Assembly: GCF_031460495.1 (NCBI RefSeq)
Contig: NZ_JAVKTS010000003.1
Span: forward strand, 62,001-126,000
Length of the DNA stretch: 64,000 bases
DNA from: Tissierella sp.
GTDB taxonomy: Bacteria > Bacillota > Clostridia > Tissierellales > Tissierellaceae
Reading direction: 5' to 3'
Positions 1 through 7,380 of the stretch are shown here, one piece after another. The notes under the pieces are model-generated. The model searched no databases. It was given only the letters and a program-made list of their open reading frames with translations, and had not been told where the DNA came from. Numbering within the stretch: the stretch's first letter is position 1; each line of letters starts with the position of its first letter. Made by a program: the position numbers and the translations under genes.

Positions 1-426
1 CACATGCCTGTTAGACCACAGGCTTATTAACTTTTCATAATCCATATTCAGGGCTGGATTTAGCTTTGCAGCTTTATAGTCCATCTCTTCAATTGATTCA
101 ATTAAGTAATCATTAAGACTTCCAATTAATTTATTAGTCTCAATATATGCCCTAGCCCACTCCTTGGAGCTGTTTCTTCCTTCTATATTACTATTTGGAA
201 TAGATTCATCAAAAGGTAAAAAATAAGTGATGACAGTCTTAGCTCCATCTAGAATATCCCTAGGGAAAAAATGTTCAGGATTAGCTACTTCTCTTAGCTT
301 ATGAAACAGTGGATCCCCTGCATCAGCAAAAGCAATCAGGGGTTTCTTCCATTTAGTCTTTACCTCAGGATTTTCCATATATTTATTTACATAATCACTA
401 ATTATCTTTTCAATTGTTTTTTCCAT
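1..426 (-). CDS. Epoxyqueuosine reductase-like Fe-S protein (partial, N-terminal part)
   Basis: The first 142 codons of a minus-strand gene run off the left edge of the window. The ATG at 426 opens a protein containing KWKKPLIAFADAGDPLF (about residues 24-40), FPRDILDGAKTVITYFLPF (about 53-71) and SNIEGR...EWARAYIETN (about 77-97). These resemble the N-terminal region of the QueG-like family of 4Fe-4S proteins, whose iron-sulfur ligands lie later and are not in view. The seen part has no stops and no frameshift. Whether it reduces epoxyqueuosine in tRNA or belongs to the uncharacterised QueG-like paralogs common in clostridia cannot be told from this fragment. The family match is from memory of the conserved N-terminus. 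Confidence 0.7.
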   Translation of the reverse strand, partial: MEKTIEKIISDYVNKYMENPEVKTKWKKPLIAFADAGDPLFHKLREVANPEHFFPRDILDGAKTVITYFLPFDESIPNSNIEGRNSSKEWARAYIETNKLIGSLNDYLIESIEEMDYKAAKLNPALNMDYEKLISLWSNRHV

Positions 427-462
427 ATGACTACCCTTCTCCCATATTTATTGTTTTTGATA

Positions 463-1350
463 TTAAGTTAACTCAAAATAATCCATTTTCGATTTTATTT
501 CAAATCCAGTGGATTTATAAAGATTTAATGCATTTTCATTAGATACTGATACTTGCAGCACTATTTCTTTTGAATCTGTTTCTTTTAGTTTCTTGACTGA
601 CCAAGTAAGGATATCTCTCCCATATCCCCTTCCCCGATATTCTGGAAGTACGCCTAAACCATAAATTCCTCCAAAATTAGAAATCGTTTCTAATCTAACT
701 TTTCCAATTATTTTATTGTCAATTTCAGCCATATAAGTATTCATACCATCCATTCTCTCTTCATCAGATATCGATGTACTATCTTCATCATATTCTGAAT
801 CAAAATATATAGAATTCTGTCTGCTAATTTCTTTTAGATCCTTATCCGCAGCTTTTCTAAAACAAATATTATTTGATAGCTCAAAAGCTCTGCTGTGACT
901 ATTATAAAACATTTCATACTCAGAATGAACATGCTTAGCTCCTAAAGAACTAATAAACCCAAGGCCTGTAATTGACTTGCTATCGCTTAGTAAAAGTATC
1001 CTTTTAGGTTTTCTATTTTCCCATTCATTTTTTACCAAGCTAAATAATTTTGTGAAAATCCTTCTCCTTCTATACTTAGGGTGTACCATACCATTTACTT
1101 CTATGGCATCTCCCCCAAAATCACATATACCGATATATCCAACAAGCCGATTGTCATCATAATAAAGGAACTCATTGATATGATCTAGCACATCTTTTTC
1201 TTTATCATTTATACTTAGCTTGTAGTCAATCTCCAGCTTTAATGTGATTTTATCCTTTTCCAAGCATATATTCTGTAGATTGCTTATGTCTACAGAATCT
1301 TGATGGTTTATTTTTTCTTTTAATACAATTTTGCTGTTCTTTATTTGCAC
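463..1350 (-). CDS. GNAT family N-acetyltransferase, two tandem GNAT domains
   Basis: The protein has 295 residues and two acetyltransferase folds. The N-terminal one shows the acetyl-CoA loop region VNGMVHPKYRRRRIFTKLF at about 87-105. The C-terminal one shows GIYGLGVLPEYRGRGYGRDIL at about 229-249, with the classic R-G-x-G-Y/x-G motif, followed by LQVSVSNENALNLYKSTGF. The C-terminal copy looks catalytic; in the first copy the loop is RRRRIF rather than R-x-x-G-x-G/A, so it may be degenerate and serve for substrate binding. The GTG start at 1350 is preceded by GAGAGAGGTG. The substrate is unknown; two-domain GNATs include mycothiol- and antibiotic-type enzymes, but nothing here points to either. 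Confidence 0.85.
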   Translation of the reverse strand: MQIKNSKIVLKEKINHQDSVDISNLQNICLEKDKITLKLEIDYKLSINDKEKDVLDHINEFLYYDDNRLVGYIGICDFGGDAIEVNGMVHPKYRRRRIFTKLFSLVKNEWENRKPKRILLLSDSKSITGLGFISSLGAKHVHSEYEMFYNSHSRAFELSNNICFRKAADKDLKEISRQNSIYFDSEYDEDSTSISDEERMDGMNTYMAEIDNKIIGKVRLETISNFGGIYGLGVLPEYRGRGYGRDILTWSVKKLKETDSKEIVLQVSVSNENALNLYKSTGFEIKSKMDYFELT

Positions 1351-1494
1351 ATAATCACCTCTCTCTTATAACTGGTATTTACTTTAGTTATATTGTATTC
1401 TTACTTTTTGGCTATAGCAAGGTAACATTTTCAAATATATTCCTATACATTTCCTATTCGCCACAAATCTCAAAAGTCCTTCTTTTTTCCCAAC

Positions 1495-1815
1495 TTATTC
1501 CTCAAATATCCCAAATACATATCTTATATATTGACTCCTTCTCTTATCGAATTTAAATCCTTGTATCATGAATGATTGTAATATATACTTGTCAAGCCTA
1601 TATGGACCAATAGGACCTTTCAGTTCTTTTATTTTATCCTTGGTTAATTCTAGTGAAAACTTATTAAAGAATACTAAGAAATTCCCTTTAAAAACCTCCA
1701 TTATTGTAACTGGAGTTTCAAATTCTCTTCCTATAATATCTCCAACAGTAAACAAAAACTTTTCTTCATCATAGTTTGATGCCATTATTGATCTCATCCA
1801 TCCTGAACTATTCAT
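1495..1815 (-). CDS. Hypothetical protein, 106 aa
   Basis: I do not recognise this protein. It is small, soluble and mixed-charge, with no signal peptide or membrane segment. The middle (about 22-60) alternates hydrophobic and charged residues as expected for beta strands (FTVGDIIGREFETPVTIMEVF, with LVFFNKF after it), and the tail is rich in aromatic and basic residues. The ATG at 1815 has a good ribosome site, AAAAGGAGAGTGGGATA. The coding start lies about 30 bases after a factor-independent terminator (1846-1876) that ends a structured leader, so expression probably depends on read-through of that terminator or on a promoter I cannot see. No gene follows it closely. Confidence 0.6.
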   Translation of the reverse strand: MNSSGWMRSIMASNYDEEKFLFTVGDIIGREFETPVTIMEVFKGNFLVFFNKFSLELTKDKIKELKGPIGPYRLDKYILQSFMIQGFKFDKRRSQYIRYVFGIFEE

Positions 1816-1845
1816 TATCCCACTCTCCTTTTAATTTTTGATAAC

Positions 1846-1876
1846 AAAAAAGTCTCCTTATCAATAATAAGAAGAC
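1846..1876 (-). terminator. Intrinsic terminator in the leader of the 106-aa gene
   Basis: On the minus strand a 10-bp stem (GTCTTCTTAT pairing with ATAAGGAGAC, one G-T pair, 5-nt loop) is followed by six T residues. It overlaps the end of a five-codon open frame and sits 30 bases before the 106-aa gene, the position of an attenuator. Confidence 0.75.
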
Positions 1877-1970
1877 ATAATATCTTTTCCACCTCCTTAT
1901 CGTTATTAGCTGGACCACCTTGCAATTATGCAGGTTGGTATAGGGTTATAGAGCTAATTCTCTACCCTAA
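1861..1970 (-). promoter_or_regulatory. Structured RNA leader with possible pseudoknot and five-codon leader ORF
   Basis: Read on the minus strand, three pieces are visible. Hairpin 1 (1969-1941) has arms TAGGGT-AGAG / CTCT-ATAACCCTA. Hairpin 2 (1939-1914) has arms ACCAACCTGCA / TGCAAGGTGGT with two mismatches. The loop region of hairpin 1 contains ATTAGCT, complementary over 7 bases to AGCTAAT at 1911-1905, just after hairpin 2, so a pseudoknot enclosing hairpin 2 is possible. Next come AAGGAGGTGG (1898-1889) and ATG TCT TCT TAT TAT TGA (1878-1861), a peptide MSSYY whose last codons fall inside the terminator hairpin. The layout suggests ribosome-controlled or structure-controlled attenuation of the 106-aa gene. 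A decayed type I toxin locus is an alternative. I recognise no named RNA family. Confidence 0.45.
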
Positions 1971-2025
1971 CTCTTGATAATTTATTTAATTGTAGCTTTA
2001 TTATATCATTATATAGAATATCTTT

Positions 2026-2406
2026 CTATACCTGGTGATCTTTTACTTTATTAGTCTTAGCGATATTTTTACTCAATAAATATAGGCAATACTGGTTCAT
2101 ACTAATTCCTTCTTGCTTTGATTGTTCTGCTAAATCCATGTGTAAGGATTTGGGAATTCTTAGTTTGAATTGACCTGAATATTTTTCTAATGTATTAGGT
2201 TCAGGTATTTCATATTCACTTTCTATTGCTGCTTTTATCCATTCCCATTTTGCATCTTCTATAAGTTCCATGCCTTTTTCTATATCATCAGAAGATGTAA
2301 TGCATCCTTTTAACTCTGGTATTGATATTACATATCCCCCTTCCGATTCTTCTTTTACAACTTCAATCTTATAATTTAAATTCATATAATAATCTATATT
2401 CTTCAC
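2026..2406 (-). CDS. hicB: HicB family antitoxin
   Basis: The 126-aa protein has two parts. An N-terminal HicB/RNase-H-like domain (about 11-70) includes YKIEVVKEESEGGYVISIPEL and the following GCITSSDD. A C-terminal ribbon-helix-helix segment (about 79-117) includes FKLRIPKSLHMDLAEQSKQE and ISMNQYCLYLLS. HicB antitoxins bind and block HicA and repress their own promoter through the DNA-binding part. The start is GTG at 2406, and its AGGAGG lies in the last codons of hicA; an ATG eight codons in is a less likely start. Three bases separate it from hicA, so the two genes are translationally coupled. A tandem operator is visible in front of hicA. Confidence 0.9.
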   Translation of the reverse strand: MKNIDYYMNLNYKIEVVKEESEGGYVISIPELKGCITSSDDIEKGMELIEDAKWEWIKAAIESEYEIPEPNTLEKYSGQFKLRIPKSLHMDLAEQSKQEGISMNQYCLYLLSKNIAKTNKVKDHQV

Positions 2407-2409
2407 GAT

Positions 2410-2649
2410 TCATTCCTCCTCACTCTCAATTATATCTTTTACCATTTTAACATATGTTAATTTTATCGGTTCATCTTTAGGTATAGTAATAGGAGGTTTC
2501 CCTTGTTTTCTAAATGTCCAATGGCTACTCCCACTACTAGGATTATTAGCAGTATATCCATAGCTCTCAAGGACCTTTTTAATCTCTGAAAACCGAACAT
2601 CCTTAGACATACTGTTAATCTTATTTAATAATTTTTGCCATTTGGACAC
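2410..2649 (-). CDS. hicA: HicA family toxin (mRNA interferase)
   Basis: This is a small basic protein of the HicA double-stranded-RNA-binding-like fold, which cleaves mRNA independently of codon. The active-site region is visible as SSGSSHWTFRK (about residues 40-50), with the conserved His after GSS, followed by PPITIPKDEPIKLTYVKMV. The reading frame opens at GTG 2658, but AAGAGGTG overlaps that codon. The GTG at 2649 (MSKWQKLL) has correct spacing and is chosen here, giving 79 residues, normal for the family. It is first in the pair and has its own consensus promoter. Confidence 0.88.
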   Translation of the reverse strand: MSKWQKLLNKINSMSKDVRFSEIKKVLESYGYTANNPSSGSSHWTFRKQGKPPITIPKDEPIKLTYVKMVKDIIESEEE

Positions 2650-2669
2650 TGTTATCACCTCTTGATTAT

Positions 2670-2698
2670 ATTATATATGGTGTCATATTTGGTGTCAA
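2670..2698 (-). promoter_or_regulatory. hicAB promoter with tandem operator
   Basis: On the minus strand TTGACA (2698-2693) and TATAAT (2675-2670) are separated by exactly 17 bases, a consensus sigma-A promoter. Two direct copies of TGACACCA (2697-2690 and 2685-2678), 12 bases apart, cover the -35 box and spacer. This is the arrangement expected if HicB binds side by side on one DNA face and excludes RNA polymerase. Confidence 0.8.
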
Positions 2699-2699
2699 C

Positions 2700-2736
2700 A
2701 AAAAAGTCTCCTTAGCTAGTATAAGAAGACTTTTTT
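2700..2736. terminator. Bidirectional terminator between the ATP-grasp gene and hicAB
   Basis: A hairpin with arms AAAAAGTCTCCTTA and TAAGAAGACTTTTT stands directly after the end of the ATP-grasp gene. It is T-rich on both strands. Its stem resembles the terminators at 1846-1876 and 7334-7367. Confidence 0.75.
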
Positions 2737-2749
2737 ACTTATTTAATTA

Positions 2750-3727
2750 TTAATTTGCTCTACTTAGTCCCATTTCTACTATTTCTTTTATTAATTCATC
2801 ATATTCTATATCTGCAGAATATGCCATCTTACATATATCACTATTATTTTTATCTAATCCAGGTAAAGAATTAATTTCTATCACATATGCCTTCCCATCT
2901 CTTAACCTTATATCTACCCTTGCATAGTCCCTTAGTCCAAGACTTTTAAATGCATTGATAGCAGTTTCAGAAATGTTTTTTCTTGTATCTTCATCTACCC
3001 TTGCTGGTATATGATAAATGGTATCATCAGCATAATTGAATTTTACTTCAAAGCTATATATTTTATTTAACCCTTTTGGCAATTTAGAAAAGTCTATCTC
3101 TAATATAGGGAGTACTTTTATATCTTCGTCATTTCCTATAATTCCTACGGTAAATTCCCTGCCTTCAATATATTCCATAATCATTATAGGTGGATTATAT
3201 AATTCAAGGCTTTCTTCTACCTTTTTCATCAAAGATTCTTTATCGTATGTTAAACTATCATCTTGAATACCTCTACTTGAACCTTCATCTTTAGGTTTTA
3301 CTAGCAACGGGAACTTTAGGTCGATATTCTCAATCTCTTCAGTATTATAAACATATGTGAATCCTGGTGTAGGTATGTTTGAAGCCTTAAATATCTTTCC
3401 TGAGAATATCTTATTATAAGCCAGACCATGAGCTAAAGGTGCAGATCCCGTATATGGTATACCCTCATACTCCAACATGGATGGTAATTGTGATAGACTT
3501 GATTCCCCTTGAATTCCATTACATAGGTTAAAGACTAGGTCAACTTGTTCTTCATTAATATTTTCTATTAATTTTTTGTCCATAACTAGGTTAATGACTT
3601 CATACTCATCTGATAATGCTTTTTTAATATGTTTCATAGTTACTTTATGTTGCTTATCCTCTTGTATTCCTTCTTCCCCTGGAAGAAACTCTACTCTTGG
3701 TTGATCCGTCACTATTGCAATTTTCAT
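2750..3727 (-). CDS. D-alanine-D-alanine ligase family ATP-grasp protein
   Basis: The 325-aa protein has the D-Ala-D-Ala ligase order. An N-terminal domain carries DLVFNLCNGIQGESSLSQLP (about 65-84) and the serine/tyrosine region YEGIPYTGS. The ATP-grasp domain carries FPLLVKPKDEGSSRGI (about 141-156), the EYIEGREFTVG segment, and the metal-binding end YARVDIRLRDGKAYVIEINSLPGL (written here in two parts, YARVDIRLRDG and YVIEINSLPGL). The family joins two D-amino or related acids with ATP. Genuine Ddl enzymes are a little longer and usually carry HG.xGEDG where this has NGIQGESS, so this may be a paralog with another substrate, as many clostridia have. It stands alone, with terminator 2700-2736 behind it. 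Confidence 0.8.
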   Translation of the reverse strand: MKIAIVTDQPRVEFLPGEEGIQEDKQHKVTMKHIKKALSDEYEVINLVMDKKLIENINEEQVDLVFNLCNGIQGESSLSQLPSMLEYEGIPYTGSAPLAHGLAYNKIFSGKIFKASNIPTPGFTYVYNTEEIENIDLKFPLLVKPKDEGSSRGIQDDSLTYDKESLMKKVEESLELYNPPIMIMEYIEGREFTVGIIGNDEDIKVLPILEIDFSKLPKGLNKIYSFEVKFNYADDTIYHIPARVDEDTRKNISETAINAFKSLGLRDYARVDIRLRDGKAYVIEINSLPGLDKNNSDICKMAYSADIEYDELIKEIVEMGLSRAN

Positions 3728-3804
3728 ATTTACAACTCCTATCTATGTAAATATCATATCACAATCTACAGTTAATCCAAAATTCTCACAGTAAATGATA
3801 GTTA

Positions 3805-4506
3805 TCAATCTAATATTGTTATCTCTATCCTTCTATTATTTGCTCTGCCTTCTGCTGTGTCGTTTGAGTCAATTGGCCTTTGTTCACCAAATCCACTGAC
3901 TGATATTCTTTCTTCACTAATACCCATATCATCAATCATAAATTTTGCTACTCCAATCGCTCTAGCCACTGATAGTTCCCAGTTTGATGGAAATTCACTA
4001 GTTTTTATAGGAACATTGTCTGTAAATCCTTCAATTATTATTAGATTAGGTAAGTTCTGTATTTTCTCTGTTATTTCATTTAGGACAGTAAAACCTCCCT
4101 TAGAAATACTTGCCTCTCCACTTTCAAATAATACACCATCTTTAAATCGAATAACCATACCTTTGTTGCCTTCAATTATATTTACAGATTCCATTAGGCT
4201 GTTTTCTTTCAAGAAATTTAGAAAGCTGTCAGCTGAGTCTGGTATATCATTCTCTTCCAATAATAATGAATATAAGGATTCTTTCTCTTCCTTCAATTTT
4301 TCATTCTCTTGATTCAAGCCATCTACTTGTGAAGTCAAACTTTCTTTAATGGTTTCTAGCATACTAGCTTCTTCTGCTGTAAATGTAAAAAACACAATAA
4401 AAAAACACAGAATAATTGTTATCATATCACTATAAGTTATAAGCCAAGATCCACCATAATCAACTTCATACTTTTTATTAAAATTCTTTGAATTCATAGT
4501 TTTCAT
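3805..4506 (-). CDS. motB: MotB-like stator subunit (OmpA C-terminal domain)
   Basis: This is the peptidoglycan-anchoring half of an ion-driven stator. One N-terminal membrane helix (about 17-43) carries YGGSWLITYSDMITIILCFF, in which the Asp of YSD matches the ion-binding Asp of MotB. A linker and coiled coil (about 50-80) follow. The OmpA/MotB domain (about 120-233) contains EGFTDNVPI, NWELSVARA and FGEQRP...RANNRRIEI. The ATG at 4506 follows GGAAAGGG and overlaps the end of motA by 29 bases, so the pair is coupled. The length of 233 aa is typical. No flagellar genes are near it. It could drive flagella encoded elsewhere or another motor; the symbol reflects family only. Confidence 0.85.
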   Translation of the reverse strand: MKTMNSKNFNKKYEVDYGGSWLITYSDMITIILCFFIVFFTFTAEEASMLETIKESLTSQVDGLNQENEKLKEEKESLYSLLLEENDIPDSADSFLNFLKENSLMESVNIIEGNKGMVIRFKDGVLFESGEASISKGGFTVLNEITEKIQNLPNLIIIEGFTDNVPIKTSEFPSNWELSVARAIGVAKFMIDDMGISEERISVSGFGEQRPIDSNDTAEGRANNRRIEITILD

Positions 4507-5323
4507 AATCCCTTTCCTGGCTGTAATCCCTAGGATAGACTAACCGTTTATTTTCCTTAAGCATTACATTCATCTTGTCAAATACATTTCTGGTTGAATC
4601 ATCTTTTGAAATTAGAAGAATTCCTTCTTTAATCATTCTATATTGCAACAATCTTTGTTCTGTCTGTTCCTGTATTCTAGCCATCAGTGGAAATGCAATA
4701 AAATTGGAAACTAGAGACCCATATAATGTACTAACTAGGGCATATGCCATATTACCCATAATCTCTTGGGGACTATTGAGCTTAGCAAGCAAACCTATCA
4801 TTCCTACTAAAGTACCCACAAGTCCAAAAGCAGGAGATATATTGGCAACCATTTTCATTACATTATAGGGTTTAAATAGCTCCATATGTCTTGACTCTAT
4901 ATCATTGTCCATGATATCCGCTATTACTTCTGTCCTTTTATAATCATTCAATAAAATCATTGCATCTCTTAAAAAAATGTCATCTTCATATTCTATATCA
5001 CTTTGAATAGATAGTAATCCTTCCTTCTTAATTTTTATGGATAAGTTATAGACTTTGTTAATTGTTTGCTCATAATCAATCTCTTCAGTAAAACTATCTT
5101 TTACTGAATTTACAGTATTTATTAATACCTCCATTGGGAAACTAATAAAAATAGAAATAAAAATTCCAGCAAAAATAATTTGAAATGCATTTAAATTAAA
5201 TAACATTTTATAAGAAATAGTTCCAATTAGGGCTTGTATCATTATTGCCATAAATACTGCCATAATTGGAATCTTAATATTCTTCCCTTTTAAATCAAAC
5301 TTTCTTTTCTTGTAAAAATCCAC
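4478..5323 (-). CDS. motA: MotA/TolQ/ExbB-type stator channel subunit
   Basis: The 281-aa protein has four predicted membrane helices: two near 18-65, and two in the conserved C-terminal block around 154-215. That block contains ISPAFGLVGTLVGMIGLLAKL and AYALVSTLYGSLVSNFIAFP, the proline and helix motifs of MotA that line the ion path. A cytoplasmic loop (about 70-150) separates the helix pairs, as in MotA and unlike ExbB. The GTG start at 5323 has AAAGGGGGA upstream. It precedes motB with overlapping ends. The N-terminus is basic (KKRKFDLKGK) and somewhat diverged from flagellar MotA. Confidence 0.85.
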   Translation of the reverse strand: MDFYKKRKFDLKGKNIKIPIMAVFMAIMIQALIGTISYKMLFNLNAFQIIFAGIFISIFISFPMEVLINTVNSVKDSFTEEIDYEQTINKVYNLSIKIKKEGLLSIQSDIEYEDDIFLRDAMILLNDYKRTEVIADIMDNDIESRHMELFKPYNVMKMVANISPAFGLVGTLVGMIGLLAKLNSPQEIMGNMAYALVSTLYGSLVSNFIAFPLMARIQEQTEQRLLQYRMIKEGILLISKDDSTRNVFDKMNVMLKENKRLVYPRDYSQERDYENYEFKEF

Positions 5324-5338
5324 TATCTATGTCCCCCT

Positions 5339-6232
5339 TTATCTTATATCAAACTTCTCTATGGGCTCAGGGCCTCTTAAGACTGCTTTGCTAATCTGTA
5401 AAATTCCTTCTTCATTTACTAAAGTCTTCCATCTGATTAGCTGAACATTACCCTCTGATATTTCAATTCCACTTATTATTGATGGATAAATGCAACATCC
5501 AGTGTTAAAATATGGCAGCTCCCTTTTTCTTGGAAATTTGAATCTATGAGTATGTCCACATATAAGCATCTTCTTGTTTTTTCGAATCCATTTATTATAA
5601 TTTCTTTCAATTTTATGGCGTTTATAAGTATTCTTAACTGGGCTGGCAGGGTTTTTTATGCCAAAGGAATGCAAGTGTTTCCAGAAATACTTTAACGATA
5701 GCATAGTCATAGACCAAAGTTGATCGTTGGCAAAATCCCCCTGATGGCCATGTACTACAAATATTTCTTGATTAGTATTTTTGTTCTTTAATACCACTGC
5801 TTCACAAGGTTTTAATCCTGGTAAAAAATCAGATGTTTCTTCTTTATATTCATTATAATGGCTATAATAATTTCTCTTTACATAATCTTCGTTTTTTAGG
5901 TAAATATTATGATTTCCATAAATCATGATAAATCTATCAGCATTATGAAACTTTTTTATAGTTTCAAATATATCAAAATGTGCATTCTTAATATCCTTAA
6001 CTCTAGGATATTCCCACAGTTCATCCCCATCTCCTGCTTCTACATAGGTATAACCATTTCTAAAATAGTGTTCAAGGGCATATTTAAAAACATTCTGATT
6101 TTTGCTAAACTCATCAGCATGGCCTCCTGTCCCTCTATGACAGTCACTAAAAAAAATATATTTGGAATTTTTATCGAAGTATTCAATTCTAGCGCTATTA
6201 TACGCATTAGTAAGTCTTTCATCTGTTCGCAT
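5339..6232 (-). CDS. Calcineurin-like metallophosphoesterase
   Basis: The protein shows the five blocks of the fold in order: FFSDCHRG (D-x-H), EAGDGDELWEYP (G-D-x-x-D), MIYGNHNIYL (G-N-H), VVHGHQGDF (G-H) and ICGHTHRF (G-H-x-H). All metal-binding residues are present. The long insert with aromatic-rich sequence after the fourth block (about 180-215) is like UDP-2,3-diacylglucosamine-hydrolase relatives, but a Gram-positive has no lipid A, so the substrate is open. The frame reaches GTG 6241, but GAGGTG overlaps that codon and fits ATG 6232 (MRTDER) better. It lies 16 bases upstream of motA and may be cotranscribed with motAB. Confidence 0.8.
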   Translation of the reverse strand: MRTDERLTNAYNSARIEYFDKNSKYIFFSDCHRGTGGHADEFSKNQNVFKYALEHYFRNGYTYVEAGDGDELWEYPRVKDIKNAHFDIFETIKKFHNADRFIMIYGNHNIYLKNEDYVKRNYYSHYNEYKEETSDFLPGLKPCEAVVLKNKNTNQEIFVVHGHQGDFANDQLWSMTMLSLKYFWKHLHSFGIKNPASPVKNTYKRHKIERNYNKWIRKNKKMLICGHTHRFKFPRKRELPYFNTGCCIYPSIISGIEISEGNVQLIRWKTLVNEEGILQISKAVLRGPEPIEKFDIR

Positions 6233-6360
6233 GTTTATCACCTCTTATTATTTCAATATATTTTATTATATCCCTAATCTTTAGATATATTTAAATATAA
6301 TTGCTAATAATTCCAAATCATGAGTGAACTTGTATAATGGAGTTTCTTTTAGCTTTTCTC

Positions 6361-7224
6361 TTAATGTACTTCTTCTATTCCATTCTTTTTTGATATATAA
6401 ATACTTCTAAGTATAACGGCAGTAATTACTATTACACCACCTATTACAGCATAAATACCTGGCTTTTCTCCAGAAAAAATATATACCCATACTGGATTTA
6501 ATAATGGTTCTATTACTGTAAGTAGTATTGCTTCCAATGCTCCTAACTGTTTTGATGCATAAACATAAAATATATAGGATATTCCAAGTTGAAATATTCC
6601 CATTATAACGATAAAAAACAAGCTTCTTATATCAGGTAATCCTTTTAATATAAATGGTATGGCTATAGCAAAGGTTAATACATTTCCTAACAATGTGGTT
6701 TCAATAGCTGAGCCATCTTTTTGCATTCTTAAAGAGATTGTTACAAATGCTAGTGTAAGTCCAGATAGAATTGCTAAGATATTACCTAGCATATTGCCTG
6801 AGCTCACATCATTAATAAAAAACATAGCCATCCCCAATATTACGGCTAGAATTGCATATATATCATAGGAATGAATCTTCTCTTTTAATATCCATATACC
6901 TAAAACTGCTACAAATATAGGTGCAGTATATTGTAAAAGTATTGCATTTGCTGAAGTAGTCAACTTGTTTGCCATAACATATAATATAACTGTTAATGCA
7001 TAGGCTATAGCCCCTAGAACCTGGGGTTTTGATTTAGTTATTTTGGGCTTTCTTATGTAAGCCAATAAAACTAGTGCGGCTACAAAGCTCCTTGATCCAG
7101 CTATAGCCACTGGATTCCACTGAACTAGCTTAATTAATATACCTCCTGTACTCCATAAAAAAGACGCTATTAAAGCTGCTATAATACCCTTATATCTATT
7201 GCTGATTCCATGGATCTCTGTCAA
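6361..7224 (-). CDS. EamA/DMT-family transporter
   Basis: The protein has about ten hydrophobic helices arranged as two EamA repeats (about 13-140 and 148-278). The first opens with GIIAALIASFLWSTGGIL, and each repeat ends with a proline-containing helix (LQYTAPIFVAVLGIWI; TVIEPLLNPVWVYIF). These carriers export amino acids, nucleosides or other metabolites. The substrate cannot be inferred from the sequence, and no linked gene suggests it. The frame reaches GTG 7233, but the TGAGGTG site fits the TTG at 7224, which is chosen here. The gene stands alone. Confidence 0.85.
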   Translation of the reverse strand: MTEIHGISNRYKGIIAALIASFLWSTGGILIKLVQWNPVAIAGSRSFVAALVLLAYIRKPKITKSKPQVLGAIAYALTVILYVMANKLTTSANAILLQYTAPIFVAVLGIWILKEKIHSYDIYAILAVILGMAMFFINDVSSGNMLGNILAILSGLTLAFVTISLRMQKDGSAIETTLLGNVLTFAIAIPFILKGLPDIRSLFFIVIMGIFQLGISYIFYVYASKQLGALEAILLTVIEPLLNPVWVYIFSGEKPGIYAVIGGVIVITAVILRSIYISKKNGIEEVH

Positions 7225-7333
7225 AATATTCACCTCATATTAGTATGATTATACTAGATTAATTGTATTCTATATATAGAATACATAAAAATTTTAGCAT
7301 TGTCATGTAATTTTTTATTTATTATTAAATATT

Positions 7334-7367
7334 AAAATCTTCTTACTCTAAGAATAAGAAGATTTTT
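7334..7367 (-). terminator. Terminator of the carbonic-anhydrase-like gene
   Basis: Arms AAAATCTTCTTA and TAAGAAGATTTT with T-runs on both strands lie 14 bases after the stop of the gamma-carbonic-anhydrase-like gene. Confidence 0.75.
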
Positions 7368-7380
7368 ACATTATTTTAAT

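Noticed and set aside
3797-3808. Fur-like TGATAGTTATCA
   Set aside because: It is shorter than a 7-1-7 box, lies at the 3' end of motB, and no promoter adjoins it.
3805-5323. Zorya-type (ZorAB) defence motor
   Set aside because: Both proteins have the sizes and motifs of flagellar MotA/MotB, MotA lacks the long coiled tail of ZorA, and no ZorC/D/E-like gene is near.
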